NCBI RefSeq assembly: GCF_002968015.1
Contig: NZ_PUIP01000007.1
Span: 186,001 to 250,000 of the forward strand
DNA: 64,000 bases
From: Massilia phosphatilytica
Lineage (GTDB): Bacteria; Pseudomonadota; Gammaproteobacteria; Burkholderiales; Burkholderiaceae_D
Reading direction: 5' to 3'
Shown here: piece by piece, positions 9,379 to 18,015 of the stretch
How the letters are laid out: each line of letters opens with the position of its first letter
Numbering within the stretch: position 1 is the stretch's first letter
Position numbers and translations under genes: made by a program
Notes under the pieces: model-generated
Seen by the model: only the letters and a program-made list of their open reading frames with translations
The model's database searches: none
What the model was told of the DNA's origin: nothing

Positions 9379-12300
9379 TCACAGCTTCACGTTCAGGGTC
9401 ACGAACAGCTGGCGTCCCAGCGTGTCGTACGTGGCCGGGATCGTGTTATTCGACGGCAGTTGCGAGGAACCGAGGATCGGCGGCTCCTTGTCCAGCACAT
9501 TGCGCACGCCGCCCGTCAGGCTGACCATGCGGTTGAATTCATAACCGGCGGTCAGGTCGAGCCAAGTATAGGACTTGATCTTCGGATTCGTCAGCGATTC
9601 CAGCGCGGGCGGGTTGGCGGCCAGCGCGTACGAGTCGACCGTGACCGGCCCCGTGTAGCGGGCGCGGGCCGACAGCAGCAGCGGTCCCCGCTTCATGCTG
9701 ATCCTCGTCGTGCCCTTCCAGCGCGGCACCGGCTGGCCGCACGTGGCGCCCCACGTGCCCACGCAGCGGTTCTTCAACGTCGGCAGGTCCTGGATCGGCG
9801 TGAACGTCAGCTCGTTCACGTACGTCCAGTTGGAATCGAGCGTCCACTGGATGCCGTCCCGCGTGAAATTGTAGTGGCCTGCGAGGTCCACGCCGCGCGT
9901 CGCGATGCCGCCGATGTTCGCATTCGTCGTCATCACATACGTCGGCGCCGCGATCTGGCCCGTGATGGGGTCGCGGTTGATCGCGCGGCAGTACACGCTG
10001 GACGCGTTGCGGATCGTGTTGTAGCACAGGTCCAGCACCGACTGGATGCCGCCGCCGCCCAGGGTGGAGATGGCATCGTCGACGGTGATGCGGTACCAGT
10101 CCACGCTCAGCTGCAGGCCTTTCACCTGCGGCGGCATGAACACGGCGCCGACGGTCACGGTGTGCGACGTTTCCGCAGTCAGGTCGGGGTTGCCGCCGAC
10201 GACCTGCGTGATGAACGGTGACGGCTGCACGGCCGGGTCGAACACGAGGTTCGCGGGCACGCCCGTCGCTTCGCACAGCACGCGCACGGCCTGGGTCTGC
10301 TGCGCCAGCGGGGCGCGGCTCGAGCACGGGTCGACCGCCGTCGGGCCGTTCGTGCCCTGGCCGCCGAACAACTCGCCCACGTTCGGCGCGCGGATCGATT
10401 TCTGCTTTTGGGCGCGGAACGTCAACGCGCGGGTCGGCGCCCATTCCGAGCCGATGGAACTGGTCCAGACCTTGCCAACGGAGGCCACGTCGTAGTCGGA
10501 GCGGCGGAACGCGCCCGATACGGACAGGCTTTTCGCGAATGGCTTGTCGGCCAGCAGCGGCACGCGCACTTCGCCGTACACCTCCTTCACCGTCGTCGAA
10601 CCCTTCGTCGCGCGGGCCGCGTTCCAGCCGGAGACGTCGCCCGAGGCCAGGAACACGTCCGGGCTGTAGGCGCTGTACGCGTAGCGGCGTTCGAAGCCGG
10701 TCGAGAAGTCGATGGCGCCGGCCGGCACGTCCATCAGCGACCCCGCCACGTTACCGGCGAGGACGTTCTGCTCCGCGGTGATCTTCGACTTCGACGCCAC
10801 GGAGATCGCATTGGCAGACGCCTCCGTCAGGTTCTGGCCGAACGGATTCAGCACGGGCGCCGCGCCGTTCTGCGCCAGGATCGCGTTCTGGAAGCGGCTC
10901 AGCGAGATGGAGCCCGCCTGGTCCTGTGTCTCCGTCGTGCGCGCCTTGGTGTAGTAGACGTCGTACTTCAGGTCGCGCAGCCAGCGTTCCGACACGTCCG
11001 GCAGACTCCCACGCAGGCCGAGCGCGATGCGGTAGACCTGATGGTCCGTGTCTGCCACGCGTCCGCCGAGGTCGGAGAAGCGGCGGTTGTAGTTCAACAC
11101 GGCGAGGCCGTCGCCCGGCGTCGTGGTCAGGCTCGACGTGCCGTTGGTGACACGCGTCGTGCCGGTCTCGCGCAAGTCCAGCTGGCGCAGCACCTCCTGC
11201 ATCTGCGGGCTCAGATACGGGTTGTTCGTATTGAACAGGAAGTTCCCGCTGGCGCTCGTCGGGCCGATCTGCACGCTGGCCGAATTGCTGCTGAAGTGCG
11301 CTTCCATGTAGCCGGTGGCGCGCTCGCTGAAATCGTAGTGGGCGAATGCGTTGCTCATCCAGCGTTTCTGCGGCGTCACCATGTATGACAGCGGGCCGAG
11401 GTCGTACGCATCGCCCGGCGCCGCATACGGCCGCACGGTTTTACCCGTCGGATCGAAGAGCGCGCCGAGCGTCGACATGGTCTGCAGGCCCGCCGCGATC
11501 AGCGCCGCGTTCAGTGCCGGATTCGACGCGGCGGAACCGACGACGGGCAGGTTGCCGATGCGCCCCGTCGGCACGTTGGACGAGCCGCTGAAGATCAGGC
11601 CCGGGCGCCCGCCTGCCGACGCACAGGTCTGCCCGGCCGGCACCGCGAACGGCGTGCCCGGGCGCGTGGACGACCACGATGCGGCCGTCACGCAGCCATC
11701 GCCCAATGACGGCAGCGCCCAGCCGCCACGCTCGCCGCGCGTAAAACCGTCGCGGTCCATGTAGTTGACGGAGACGACGACATTGCCCCTGCCCTCGCCG
11801 AAATTGCCGCCCACGGTCAGGTCGAGCGAGTCGTTTGGCGTGCGCGTCGGCTGGTCGACGCTCCGTTGCGCGTTGATTTCGACGCCCGAGAAGTTATCGC
11901 GCAGGATGAAATTGACGACGCCGGAGATGGCATCCGAGCCGTAGACGGCGGACGAACCGCCCGTCACCGTCTCCACGCGTTTGACCAGCGCCGCCGGGAT
12001 CGTATTGACGTCCGTCGTGAAATCCGGGCCCGTGATGGCGAAGCGGCGGCCGTTGACGAGCACCAGGTTGCGCGTCGGCCCCAGGTTGCGCAGGTTCAGC
12101 GTGGACGTGCCGGACGGCTGGCCCGGCTGCACGGTGTTCGCCGTCGGGCTGCTGAGCTGGTTCGCGGTGAACTGCGGCGTGTCCGACAGCATCACCTCGA
12201 GGTTCTGCGTGCCGGCCAGTTTCAGTTCCTGCGCGTCGACCGTCGTCACCGGCGTCGGGGCGAGGAAGCCCCGGCTGACCAGGCGCGTGCCGGTCACGAT

Positions 12301-12423
12301 CACTTTCGTTTCTTCGGCCTTCGGTGCGTCCGCCTCCTGCGCGTTGGCGTGGCCGCCGAGATTCGCTGCAATCAGCAGCGCGGATATCGATGTGGTGTGG
12401 TGGTTCATGCGTCTCGTCTTCAT
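9379..12423 (-). CDS. TonB-dependent outer-membrane receptor, polysaccharide type
   Basis: A 1014-residue receptor with signal peptide (ends ANAQ), a TonB-box-like stretch KVIVTGTRL, a plug domain with LVLVNGRRF and VETVTGGSSAVYGSDA, and a long barrel ending VTLNVKL. The start at 12423 has AAGGA eight bases upstream; the frame is open further but without a better start. It leads the minus-strand operon with GH28 and GH43, so the likely cargo is a pectin-derived or arabinan-type oligosaccharide. It is divergent from the six-hairpin glycosidase across a 170-bp promoter region. No siderophore-related gene is nearby. Confidence 0.9.
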   Translation of the reverse strand: MKTRRMNHHTTSISALLIAANLGGHANAQEADAPKAEETKVIVTGTRLVSRGFLAPTPVTTVDAQELKLAGTQNLEVMLSDTPQFTANQLSSPTANTVQPGQPSGTSTLNLRNLGPTRNLVLVNGRRFAITGPDFTTDVNTIPAALVKRVETVTGGSSAVYGSDAISGVVNFILRDNFSGVEINAQRSVDQPTRTPNDSLDLTVGGNFGEGRGNVVVSVNYMDRDGFTRGERGGWALPSLGDGCVTAASWSSTRPGTPFAVPAGQTCASAGGRPGLIFSGSSNVPTGRIGNLPVVGSAASNPALNAALIAAGLQTMSTLGALFDPTGKTVRPYAAPGDAYDLGPLSYMVTPQKRWMSNAFAHYDFSERATGYMEAHFSSNSASVQIGPTSASGNFLFNTNNPYLSPQMQEVLRQLDLRETGTTRVTNGTSSLTTTPGDGLAVLNYNRRFSDLGGRVADTDHQVYRIALGLRGSLPDVSERWLRDLKYDVYYTKARTTETQDQAGSISLSRFQNAILAQNGAAPVLNPFGQNLTEASANAISVASKSKITAEQNVLAGNVAGSLMDVPAGAIDFSTGFERRYAYSAYSPDVFLASGDVSGWNAARATKGSTTVKEVYGEVRVPLLADKPFAKSLSVSGAFRRSDYDVASVGKVWTSSIGSEWAPTRALTFRAQKQKSIRAPNVGELFGGQGTNGPTAVDPCSSRAPLAQQTQAVRVLCEATGVPANLVFDPAVQPSPFITQVVGGNPDLTAETSHTVTVGAVFMPPQVKGLQLSVDWYRITVDDAISTLGGGGIQSVLDLCYNTIRNASSVYCRAINRDPITGQIAAPTYVMTTNANIGGIATRGVDLAGHYNFTRDGIQWTLDSNWTYVNELTFTPIQDLPTLKNRCVGTWGATCGQPVPRWKGTTRISMKRGPLLLSARARYTGPVTVDSYALAANPPALESLTNPKIKSYTWLDLTAGYEFNRMVSLTGGVRNVLDKEPPILGSSQLPSNNTIPATYDTLGRQLFVTLNVKL

Positions 12424-12593
12424 GCCGTTTGTCCTTATGTGTTTTCGATGGCGTAAAGATGGTAGACAGCCGCCTCGAACAGGGTCAATCGGCGACCGCT
12501 CAGCTGACTGACCGAAAAGGAATCTGGTCAAAAACGTGATCGCAACGGGAAAAACAGGCGGTTATCATCGGCTGTCGCATCCCTGGAGACACC
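12424..12593 (+). promoter_or_regulatory. divergent promoter region of the polysaccharide locus
   Basis: This 170-bp region separates the TonB-receptor operon from the six-hairpin glycosidase gene and must carry both promoters. It contains an inverted repeat TGACC (12509-12513) / GGTCA (12526-12530) and a second GGTC/GACC pair just before it, which are candidate operator arms. A TTATCAT near 12562 could be a -10 element for the rightward gene. Assignment to a particular regulator is not possible by eye. Confidence 0.35.
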
Positions 12594-14708
12594 ATGCCCG
12601 CCTTTGCCATCGCCGCCCTGCTGCTGCTTGTGACGGTCCTGCCCGCGCACGCGGCCGACCGCATCGACCGCCAGGCCCTCGTCGCGCGCCATGCGCCGCA
12701 CCTGACGGCGCCCGACCCGTGGGCGCCGCTCAGCGTCGGCAACGGCCGTTTCTGTTTTACCGCCGACGTGACGGGTTTGCAGACCTTCGCCGACCACTAC
12801 CGCGCCAACGGTATCGGCCTCGAAACGCAGGCACGGTGGGCGTGGCACGAAGACCCGAATCCGCATGGATACAAGCTCGCCGACGCGAACAAGCCGTACA
12901 CGGCGCACGGCAGAACGGTCGACTATCCGACGCGGATGGATGTGCCGGCGGCCGCCTGGCTGCGCGAGAATCCGCACCCGCAACCGCTCGGCCAGCTCGC
13001 CATCGCTTACACCCACCGCGACGGGCGGCCGCTCGCGCTGGCGGATGTGGGCGGGATCGACCAGCGCCTCGACCTGTGGCGCGGCGTGCTCGTGAGCAGC
13101 TACACGATCGATGGCGAACAGGTCACTGTGACGACGGCCGTCGATCCGGAGCGCGACACGCTCGCCGTGCGCATCGAATCGAAGCTGCTCGCGCGCGGCC
13201 TGGCCGTGCGGCTCGCGCTCCCGCGCGGCTACGTGGCGGGCATCAAGCAGAATCCGCCGTTGGACTGGTCGCTGCCGGCGTCGCACACGACGACCGTCGT
13301 GACCCGCACGGATCGGACCCTCGTGCTCGCGCACGCACGCGACGGCTATCGCTACGGCGTGGCGCTGCGCGCCTCGCGCCCCGTGAACATCGCAACGCCG
13401 GCGCCGCACACGTTCGAGCTGCGGCCCGCATCCGGCCAGGTGCTCGAATTCACGCTGGCGTATGCGCCGGACGCGCCGGCGCCGGATGCGGGCGACGTCT
13501 TCGCCCGCAGCGCCGCCCACTGGCCCGCGTTCTGGCGCAGCGGCGGCGCCGTCGATTTCAGCGGCAGCACGGACCCGCGCGCGGCCGAGCTGGAACGGCG
13601 CGTCGTGCTGTCGCAATACCTCACGGCGATCCAGGCCGGCGGCGATTTCCCGCCGCAGGAAAGCGGCCTGACGACGTCGACGTGGTACGGCAAGCACCAC
13701 ACGGAGATGATCTGGTGGCACACGGCGCACTTCGCGCTGTGGGGCCGTCCGGCCTACCTGGAACGGGCACTGGACTGGTTCCGCGCCACCCTGCCTGCCG
13801 CACACGCCATCGCGGCATCACGCGGCCTGCAGGGCGCGCGCTGGCCCAAGATGACGAGCCCGCAGGGCCGCGAGAGCCCCGGCGGCAATCCGCTGATCGT
13901 GTGGAACCAGCCGCACCCGATCCACCTCGCGGAACTGCTGTACCGTGACAAACCCGCGCCCGCGACGCTCGAGCGCTACCGCGACCTCGTGTTCGCGACG
14001 GCCGATGCGATGGCGTCGATGCTCGCGTGGGACGACAAGAACAAACGCTGGGTCCTCGGCCCGCCGCTCTGGATCGCGCAGGAGATCCACGATCCGGCCG
14101 CCAGCATGAACCCGGCCTATGAACTGTCGTACTGGTCGACGGCGCTGGAGATCGCGCAGCGCTGGAGATCGCGTCTCGGTCTGCCCCGCAACGCCGGCTG
14201 GGACGAGAAGGTGCGCCACCTGTCCGCGCTGCCCGTCAAGGATGGCAAGTACGTCGCGCTCGAATCGATCCCGGACACGTGGGACGACGTCGCCAGCCGC
14301 CAGGACCACCCGTCGTTCCTGATGGCGCTGGGCCAGTTGCCGGGCGCCGGCGTCGACCGCGCCGTGATGGACCGCACCCTGGACGCCGTGCTCGCGCAAT
14401 GGGACTGGAAGGCGAAGATCTGGGGCTGGGACTATCCGATGATCGCGATGACGGCGGCGCGCCTGGGCCGCCCCGGCACGGCCGTCGACGTGCTGTTGAA
14501 GACGGGGGTGCCGAACAATGGCTATACGGCCGCCGGGCACAATCCCAACACGGACTTGCCCGTCTACCTGCCCGGCAACGGCGCGCTGCTGGCTGCCGTC
14601 GCGCTGATGGCGGGCGGCTGGGATGGCGCGCCCGCCGGACCGGCCCCCGGCTTTCCGCACGACGGCACGTGGGTCGTGCGGGCCGAGGGGTTGCAGCCCG
14701 TGCCCTGA
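12594..14708 (+). CDS. secreted six-hairpin (alpha/alpha-barrel) glycosidase-like protein
   Basis: A 704-residue protein with a signal peptide (cleavage near AHAA, residue 21). The N-terminal part starts with LSVGNGRFCFTADVTG, a pattern also seen at the start of GH65/GH95-type enzymes, and is beta-rich. From about residue 340 a helical region contains WYGKHHTEMIWWHTAHFALW, reminiscent of the six-hairpin glycosidase catalytic barrel. I therefore call a glycosidase-like protein without a family number. It is divergent from the TonB/GH28/GH43 operon and convergent, seven bases apart, with the DeoR gene. A role in the same polysaccharide pathway is inference from position. Confidence 0.6.
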   Translation: MPAFAIAALLLLVTVLPAHAADRIDRQALVARHAPHLTAPDPWAPLSVGNGRFCFTADVTGLQTFADHYRANGIGLETQARWAWHEDPNPHGYKLADANKPYTAHGRTVDYPTRMDVPAAAWLRENPHPQPLGQLAIAYTHRDGRPLALADVGGIDQRLDLWRGVLVSSYTIDGEQVTVTTAVDPERDTLAVRIESKLLARGLAVRLALPRGYVAGIKQNPPLDWSLPASHTTTVVTRTDRTLVLAHARDGYRYGVALRASRPVNIATPAPHTFELRPASGQVLEFTLAYAPDAPAPDAGDVFARSAAHWPAFWRSGGAVDFSGSTDPRAAELERRVVLSQYLTAIQAGGDFPPQESGLTTSTWYGKHHTEMIWWHTAHFALWGRPAYLERALDWFRATLPAAHAIAASRGLQGARWPKMTSPQGRESPGGNPLIVWNQPHPIHLAELLYRDKPAPATLERYRDLVFATADAMASMLAWDDKNKRWVLGPPLWIAQEIHDPAASMNPAYELSYWSTALEIAQRWRSRLGLPRNAGWDEKVRHLSALPVKDGKYVALESIPDTWDDVASRQDHPSFLMALGQLPGAGVDRAVMDRTLDAVLAQWDWKAKIWGWDYPMIAMTAARLGRPGTAVDVLLKTGVPNNGYTAAGHNPNTDLPVYLPGNGALLAAVALMAGGWDGAPAGPAPGFPHDGTWVVRAEGLQPVP

Positions 14709-14715
14709 ATAAGCA

Positions 14716-15570
14716 CTAAGCCAGCATCGTGCACATCGCGCCCTGCAGGCCGAGATGTGCACCATCCAATGCGATGCAATGCTGCGGCGGCGGCATCTGC
14801 GGCTCCACGACGATCACTTTCACACCGGCCTGCTCCAGCCATTGCACGGACAGGTCGGCCACGTCGCTGTCCGTGATCACCGTGTGCACCTGCTTCAGGC
14901 CGCACAGGATCAGGCCCGCGCGGCGCGCGAACTTGGAACTGTCCACCAGCACGACCAGCTGCTCGGCCTGGCCGATCAGGCGCTTTTCGGCGCGGATCAG
15001 CAGCGGGTCGGTCTCCACGAGGCCCAGCATCGACAGCCCGGACACGCTCATGAACATCCTGGAGGCGTACTGGTCGCCCGTCGCATCGTTGTCGAACGGA
15101 GACAGGATGACGTTCTCGTCGCGGTAGACCGTGCCGCCGGGGATCAGGACTTCGTTCTGGCTCGTCGCCAGCAGCCGGTCGGCCATCAGGAACGAGTTGG
15201 TCATGATCTTGAGGCTGCGGTCGGCCAGGAAGTCCGCCATCATGAACGTCGTCGTGCCGCCGTTGATGATGATGGTCTCGCCGTCCTCGCACAGCGCGGC
15301 GGCGCGGCGGGCGATGGCGTACTTGCGCGCGGCGTTGGCGCGCAGGTTGCCGGCAAAGGTGTCGTTGGCGAGGCCGCCGAGGCGCTTCTTCTGCGGGGAC
15401 GTCTCCGCCCCGCCGCGCGTGCGGTGGATGAGGTTGCGGGCGGCGAGCCAGCTGATGTCGCGCCGGATCGTCGACGGCGATGCGTCCAGCGATTCGACCA
15501 GCTCGTGCACGGTGGCCGCCTGGCGCTCGGCAAGCAGCTTGAGCAGGCGGCTGCGACGCTTGTTGATCAT
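14716..15570 (-). CDS. DeoR-family sugar-responsive transcriptional regulator
   Basis: A 284-residue regulator with an N-terminal winged helix (INKRRSRLLKLLAE...; SPSTIRRDISWL is the recognition helix region) and a C-terminal sugar-phosphate sensor domain of the DeoR/GlpR type (INGGTTTFMMADFL, VDSSKFARRAG). Such proteins usually repress sugar catabolic genes until a phosphorylated sugar binds. It lies directly beside the polysaccharide locus and is its most likely regulator (inference). A palindrome matching GlpR/DeoR-type operators sits just upstream of its ribosome binding site, suggesting autoregulation. Confidence 0.85.
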   Translation of the reverse strand: MINKRRSRLLKLLAERQAATVHELVESLDASPSTIRRDISWLAARNLIHRTRGGAETSPQKKRLGGLANDTFAGNLRANAARKYAIARRAAALCEDGETIIINGGTTTFMMADFLADRSLKIMTNSFLMADRLLATSQNEVLIPGGTVYRDENVILSPFDNDATGDQYASRMFMSVSGLSMLGLVETDPLLIRAEKRLIGQAEQLVVLVDSSKFARRAGLILCGLKQVHTVITDSDVADLSVQWLEQAGVKVIVVEPQMPPPQHCIALDGAHLGLQGAMCTMLA

Positions 15571-15580
15571 GGTGTCTCCT

Positions 15581-15594
15581 TCTCGATATCGAAA
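15581..15594. promoter_or_regulatory. candidate DeoR-type operator, proximal
   Basis: TCTCGATATCGAAA at 15581-15594 is palindromic around TCGATATCGA and resembles the TTTCG...CGAAA operators of DeoR/GlpR proteins. It lies immediately upstream of the AAGGAGA ribosome binding site of the DeoR gene, so a bound protein would block its transcription. Confidence 0.5.
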
Positions 15595-15718
15595 TCGATC
15601 CGGCGTGCGGCGGCCCCGTTTGTGGTGGTGGATGGGGATCGACGCGTGTCGCGTTCATCGGGCGCAAGCCGGATCCAGGAGACGATGATAGCGCACAACA
15701 AAGCTGTTAGGGACGCGC

Positions 15719-15730
15719 TTTCGATATCAT
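15719..15730. promoter_or_regulatory. candidate DeoR-type operator, distal
   Basis: TTTCGATATCAT repeats the core of the proximal site (TTTCGATATC on the opposite strand) about 135 bp away. Two operators at this distance would allow looping, which some DeoR proteins use. The rest of the 243-bp gap between the DeoR gene and the LOG gene shows nothing else I can name. Confidence 0.4.
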
Positions 15731-15813
15731 TCCAGGGCGCAGCAAAACACGCCGCTACGCTCGCCCAGCGATCAGGAAATGCTCATTGTTTGCGCAAACA
15801 TCGATCGATCGGA

Positions 15814-16353
15814 TCAGGCTTGACGCAGGCGACGGATCAGGGCGTCGGGGTCGGCGTCGCGCATCAGCAACCCGGCGTGCGCGGGACGCACGAAGCCGGT
15901 GCCGACGAGGTGGTCGATGAAGGCGGCGAGGCCGTCGTAGAAGCCGTTCACGTTGAGGAGGCCGATGGGCTTGGCGTGGATGCCCAGCTGGGCCCACGTG
16001 ACCATCTCGAACAGTTCTTCCAGGGTGCCCATCCCGCCCGGCATGGCGATGAAGCCGTCGGCCAGGTCGGACATCATCGCCTTCCGTTCGTGCATGTCCT
16101 TCACGACGAACAGCCGCGTGAGGCCGGCGTGGCCCACTTCGCGTTCGACGAGGTGCTTCGGGATCACGCCGGTCGCGTCGCCGCCGAAGCGCAGCACCTC
16201 GTCGGCGATCACGCCCATCAGGCCCACCTTGCCGCCGCCGTAGACGAGGCCGATGTTGTGCTCGACGAGCGCGCGGGCGAGGCCGCGCGCGGCGTCGGCA
16301 TAGACGGGATCGGCGCCCAGCGAGGCGCCGCAGTAGACGGCGATGGATTTCAT
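15814..16353 (-). CDS. LOG-family nucleoside 5'-monophosphate phosphoribohydrolase (TIGR00730)
   Basis: A 179-residue Rossmann-fold protein with the family signature [10 protein letters not shown] and the nucleotide-binding [12 protein letters not shown] proteins cleave the N-glycosidic bond of nucleoside monophosphates, including cytokinin ribotides; older annotation calls them lysine decarboxylase-like, which is wrong for this fold. Length and motifs are complete. It starts seven bases after the stop of the TetR gene on the same strand, so the two are likely co-transcribed. Confidence 0.85.
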   Translation of the reverse strand: MKSIAVYCGASLGADPVYADAARGLARALVEHNIGLVYGGGKVGLMGVIADEVLRFGGDATGVIPKHLVEREVGHAGLTRLFVVKDMHERKAMMSDLADGFIAMPGGMGTLEELFEMVTWAQLGIHAKPIGLLNVNGFYDGLAAFIDHLVGTGFVRPAHAGLLMRDADPDALIRRLRQA

Positions 16354-16360
16354 GTGTTCC

Positions 16361-17038
16361 TCAGGTTGATTCAGGCGGCAGCTTCGCGAGGAAGTCGTCG
16401 GACAGGCGCTGGAACAGCGCGAGCGTCTCGCCGCGCAGGTAAGGCCCCAGCATCGACAGAACCTGGTAGCAGCCGCGCGCGAGCGCGTCCGCGATGGCCT
16501 GCTGCTCGCTGTACTTGCGCGGATTGCGCACGTATTCGTACGACAGCCAGTACGTGGCGACGACCACCATGTTCGTGGCCATCGCGCCGATCTGCGCATC
16601 GCCCGCTTCCAGCGAGCCTTCGCTGCGCAGGTCTTCGCACAGCTGGCGCGCGACCTTGATCTTGTGGGCGAGGATCGCCTTGAAGTGCAGTTCCAGCTTG
16701 CGGTTGCGCGACAGGAGATCGTTCAGGTCGCGGTAGAAGAACCGGTACTTCCAGATCAACTCGAACATGAGGTGCATGTACAGCCACACGTCTTCCATGT
16801 TCGAGCGGCGACCTGCCGGCACGGTCAGCATGTGCTCGATCTCCGCCTCGAACTGGACGAAGATCGAATTCACGATGTCGTCCTTGTTGCGGAAGTGGTA
16901 GTACAGGTTCCCCGGCGAGATGTTCATCTCGTCGGCGATCACGGTCGTGGTGATGTTCGGTTCGCCGAATTCGTTGAACAGCCGCAGCGACAGCTCGAGG
17001 ATGCGTTCGCGGGTTCGGCGCGGGGCTTTCTGTTGCAT
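16361..17038 (-). CDS. TetR-family transcriptional regulator
   Basis: A 225-residue protein with an N-terminal TetR helix-turn-helix ([20 protein letters not shown]..., then [20 protein letters not shown]) and a helical C-terminal ligand domain containing a [10 protein letters not shown] stretch. TetR proteins are usually repressors released by a small hydrophobic ligand. It is followed closely by the LOG gene and lies downstream, on the same strand, of the hydrolase/GMC operon, whose genes it might control; neither target nor ligand can be read from sequence. Confidence 0.85.
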   Translation of the reverse strand: MQQKAPRRTRERILELSLRLFNEFGEPNITTTVIADEMNISPGNLYYHFRNKDDIVNSIFVQFEAEIEHMLTVPAGRRSNMEDVWLYMHLMFELIWKYRFFYRDLNDLLSRNRKLELHFKAILAHKIKVARQLCEDLRSEGSLEAGDAQIGAMATNMVVVATYWLSYEYVRNPRKYSEQQAIADALARGCYQVLSMLGPYLRGETLALFQRLSDDFLAKLPPEST

Positions 17039-17088
17039 GGAAACAAGTATGGGTGGAGTCACGTGCAAGGATATCATCGACCGGACCC

Positions 17089-18015
17089 TCAGGCCATGGC
17101 CGGCTGCAGTTCGCGCAGAACGCGCAACACCTCGGCCAGTACGCGGGGGTTGCTGCCCAGCGCCACGTGTCCCACGCCGCCGAATGCGACGTTGCGCGCG
17201 CCCGCCAGTTCGCTCGAATCCTGCGGGGCGACGATGTTGTCGTGGTGGGTATAGAGCGACACGATCCGCGCGCGGACGTCCTGGGTTTCGCCCGCGTCCA
17301 GCGCGCGCAGCCACGGGCTGTCGCGGCGCATCTGGACGGCGTTCGCACCGAGGCCGAGGTTCGCCAGCACCGTGCCGTGATGCGGCGTGCCGAGCGTGAT
17401 CAACTTCGCCACGCGCGCGCTCCCGGTCTCGCGCATCCACGCGCGCGCCGCGAGGCCGCCCATGCTGTGGGCGACGATGGCGATGCGCGCGGCCCCCGTC
17501 GCGGCGCACAATTCCTGCACCCGCGCCTCGATCAGCGGCGCGTAATCGTCGATGCTGCCCGCGACCGGTTCCAGATCGATGGTGGCGTGGCTGATGCGCT
17601 CGCGGTCCAGCAGCGGTTGCAGGTGCGCCCAGAAGCCGCTGTTGCAGCCGTAGCCGTGCACGAGCAGCACCGGGACGCGGTTGCTGTCGCGGTGGACCGT
17701 CATGCGCGCGCAGCCGCGCGGCACATGCCAGGACGTCACCAGCATGCTGGCCCGGAACTCCTCGGCCAGCATGCGCAGGCGGGCCGCGGTTCCCAGGCGG
17801 TACTCGGGAGGCGTGTGGCTCGCCGCGCGCGCCGCCATGACAAAATTGTTCATGTTGATCGCGAGGCGCACGACGACGACGGCGCCGGCACCCGCCAGCA
17901 GCGCGCCCCATGCGGGCACGCCCCGGCGCAGCAGCGCCCACGCGATCAGCAGCGCGGCGGCCAGCTGCACGAGCAGGACGAGGCGCAGCAAGGTGCGGGC
18001 GCTGGCCATGATCAC
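17089..18015 (-). CDS. membrane-anchored alpha/beta hydrolase (lipase/esterase-like)
   Basis: A 308-residue protein with two or three N-terminal hydrophobic helices (about residues 5-60) and an alpha/beta-hydrolase domain: oxyanion-hole motif VHGYG, nucleophile elbow AHSMGG, and a late histidine in GGVGHVALG. This matches triacylglycerol lipase/esterase-type enzymes. The GTG at 18015 overlaps the TGA of the GMC gene (GTGA, 18012-18015); an ATG at 18009 is the alternative start. The coupling to a GMC oxidoreductase suggests hydrolysis of an ester followed or accompanied by alcohol oxidation, which is inference. Confidence 0.78.
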   Translation of the reverse strand: MIMASARTLLRLVLLVQLAAALLIAWALLRRGVPAWGALLAGAGAVVVVRLAINMNNFVMAARAASHTPPEYRLGTAARLRMLAEEFRASMLVTSWHVPRGCARMTVHRDSNRVPVLLVHGYGCNSGFWAHLQPLLDRERISHATIDLEPVAGSIDDYAPLIEARVQELCAATGAARIAIVAHSMGGLAARAWMRETGSARVAKLITLGTPHHGTVLANLGLGANAVQMRRDSPWLRALDAGETQDVRARIVSLYTHHDNIVAPQDSSELAGARNVAFGGVGHVALGSNPRVLAEVLRVLRELQPAMA

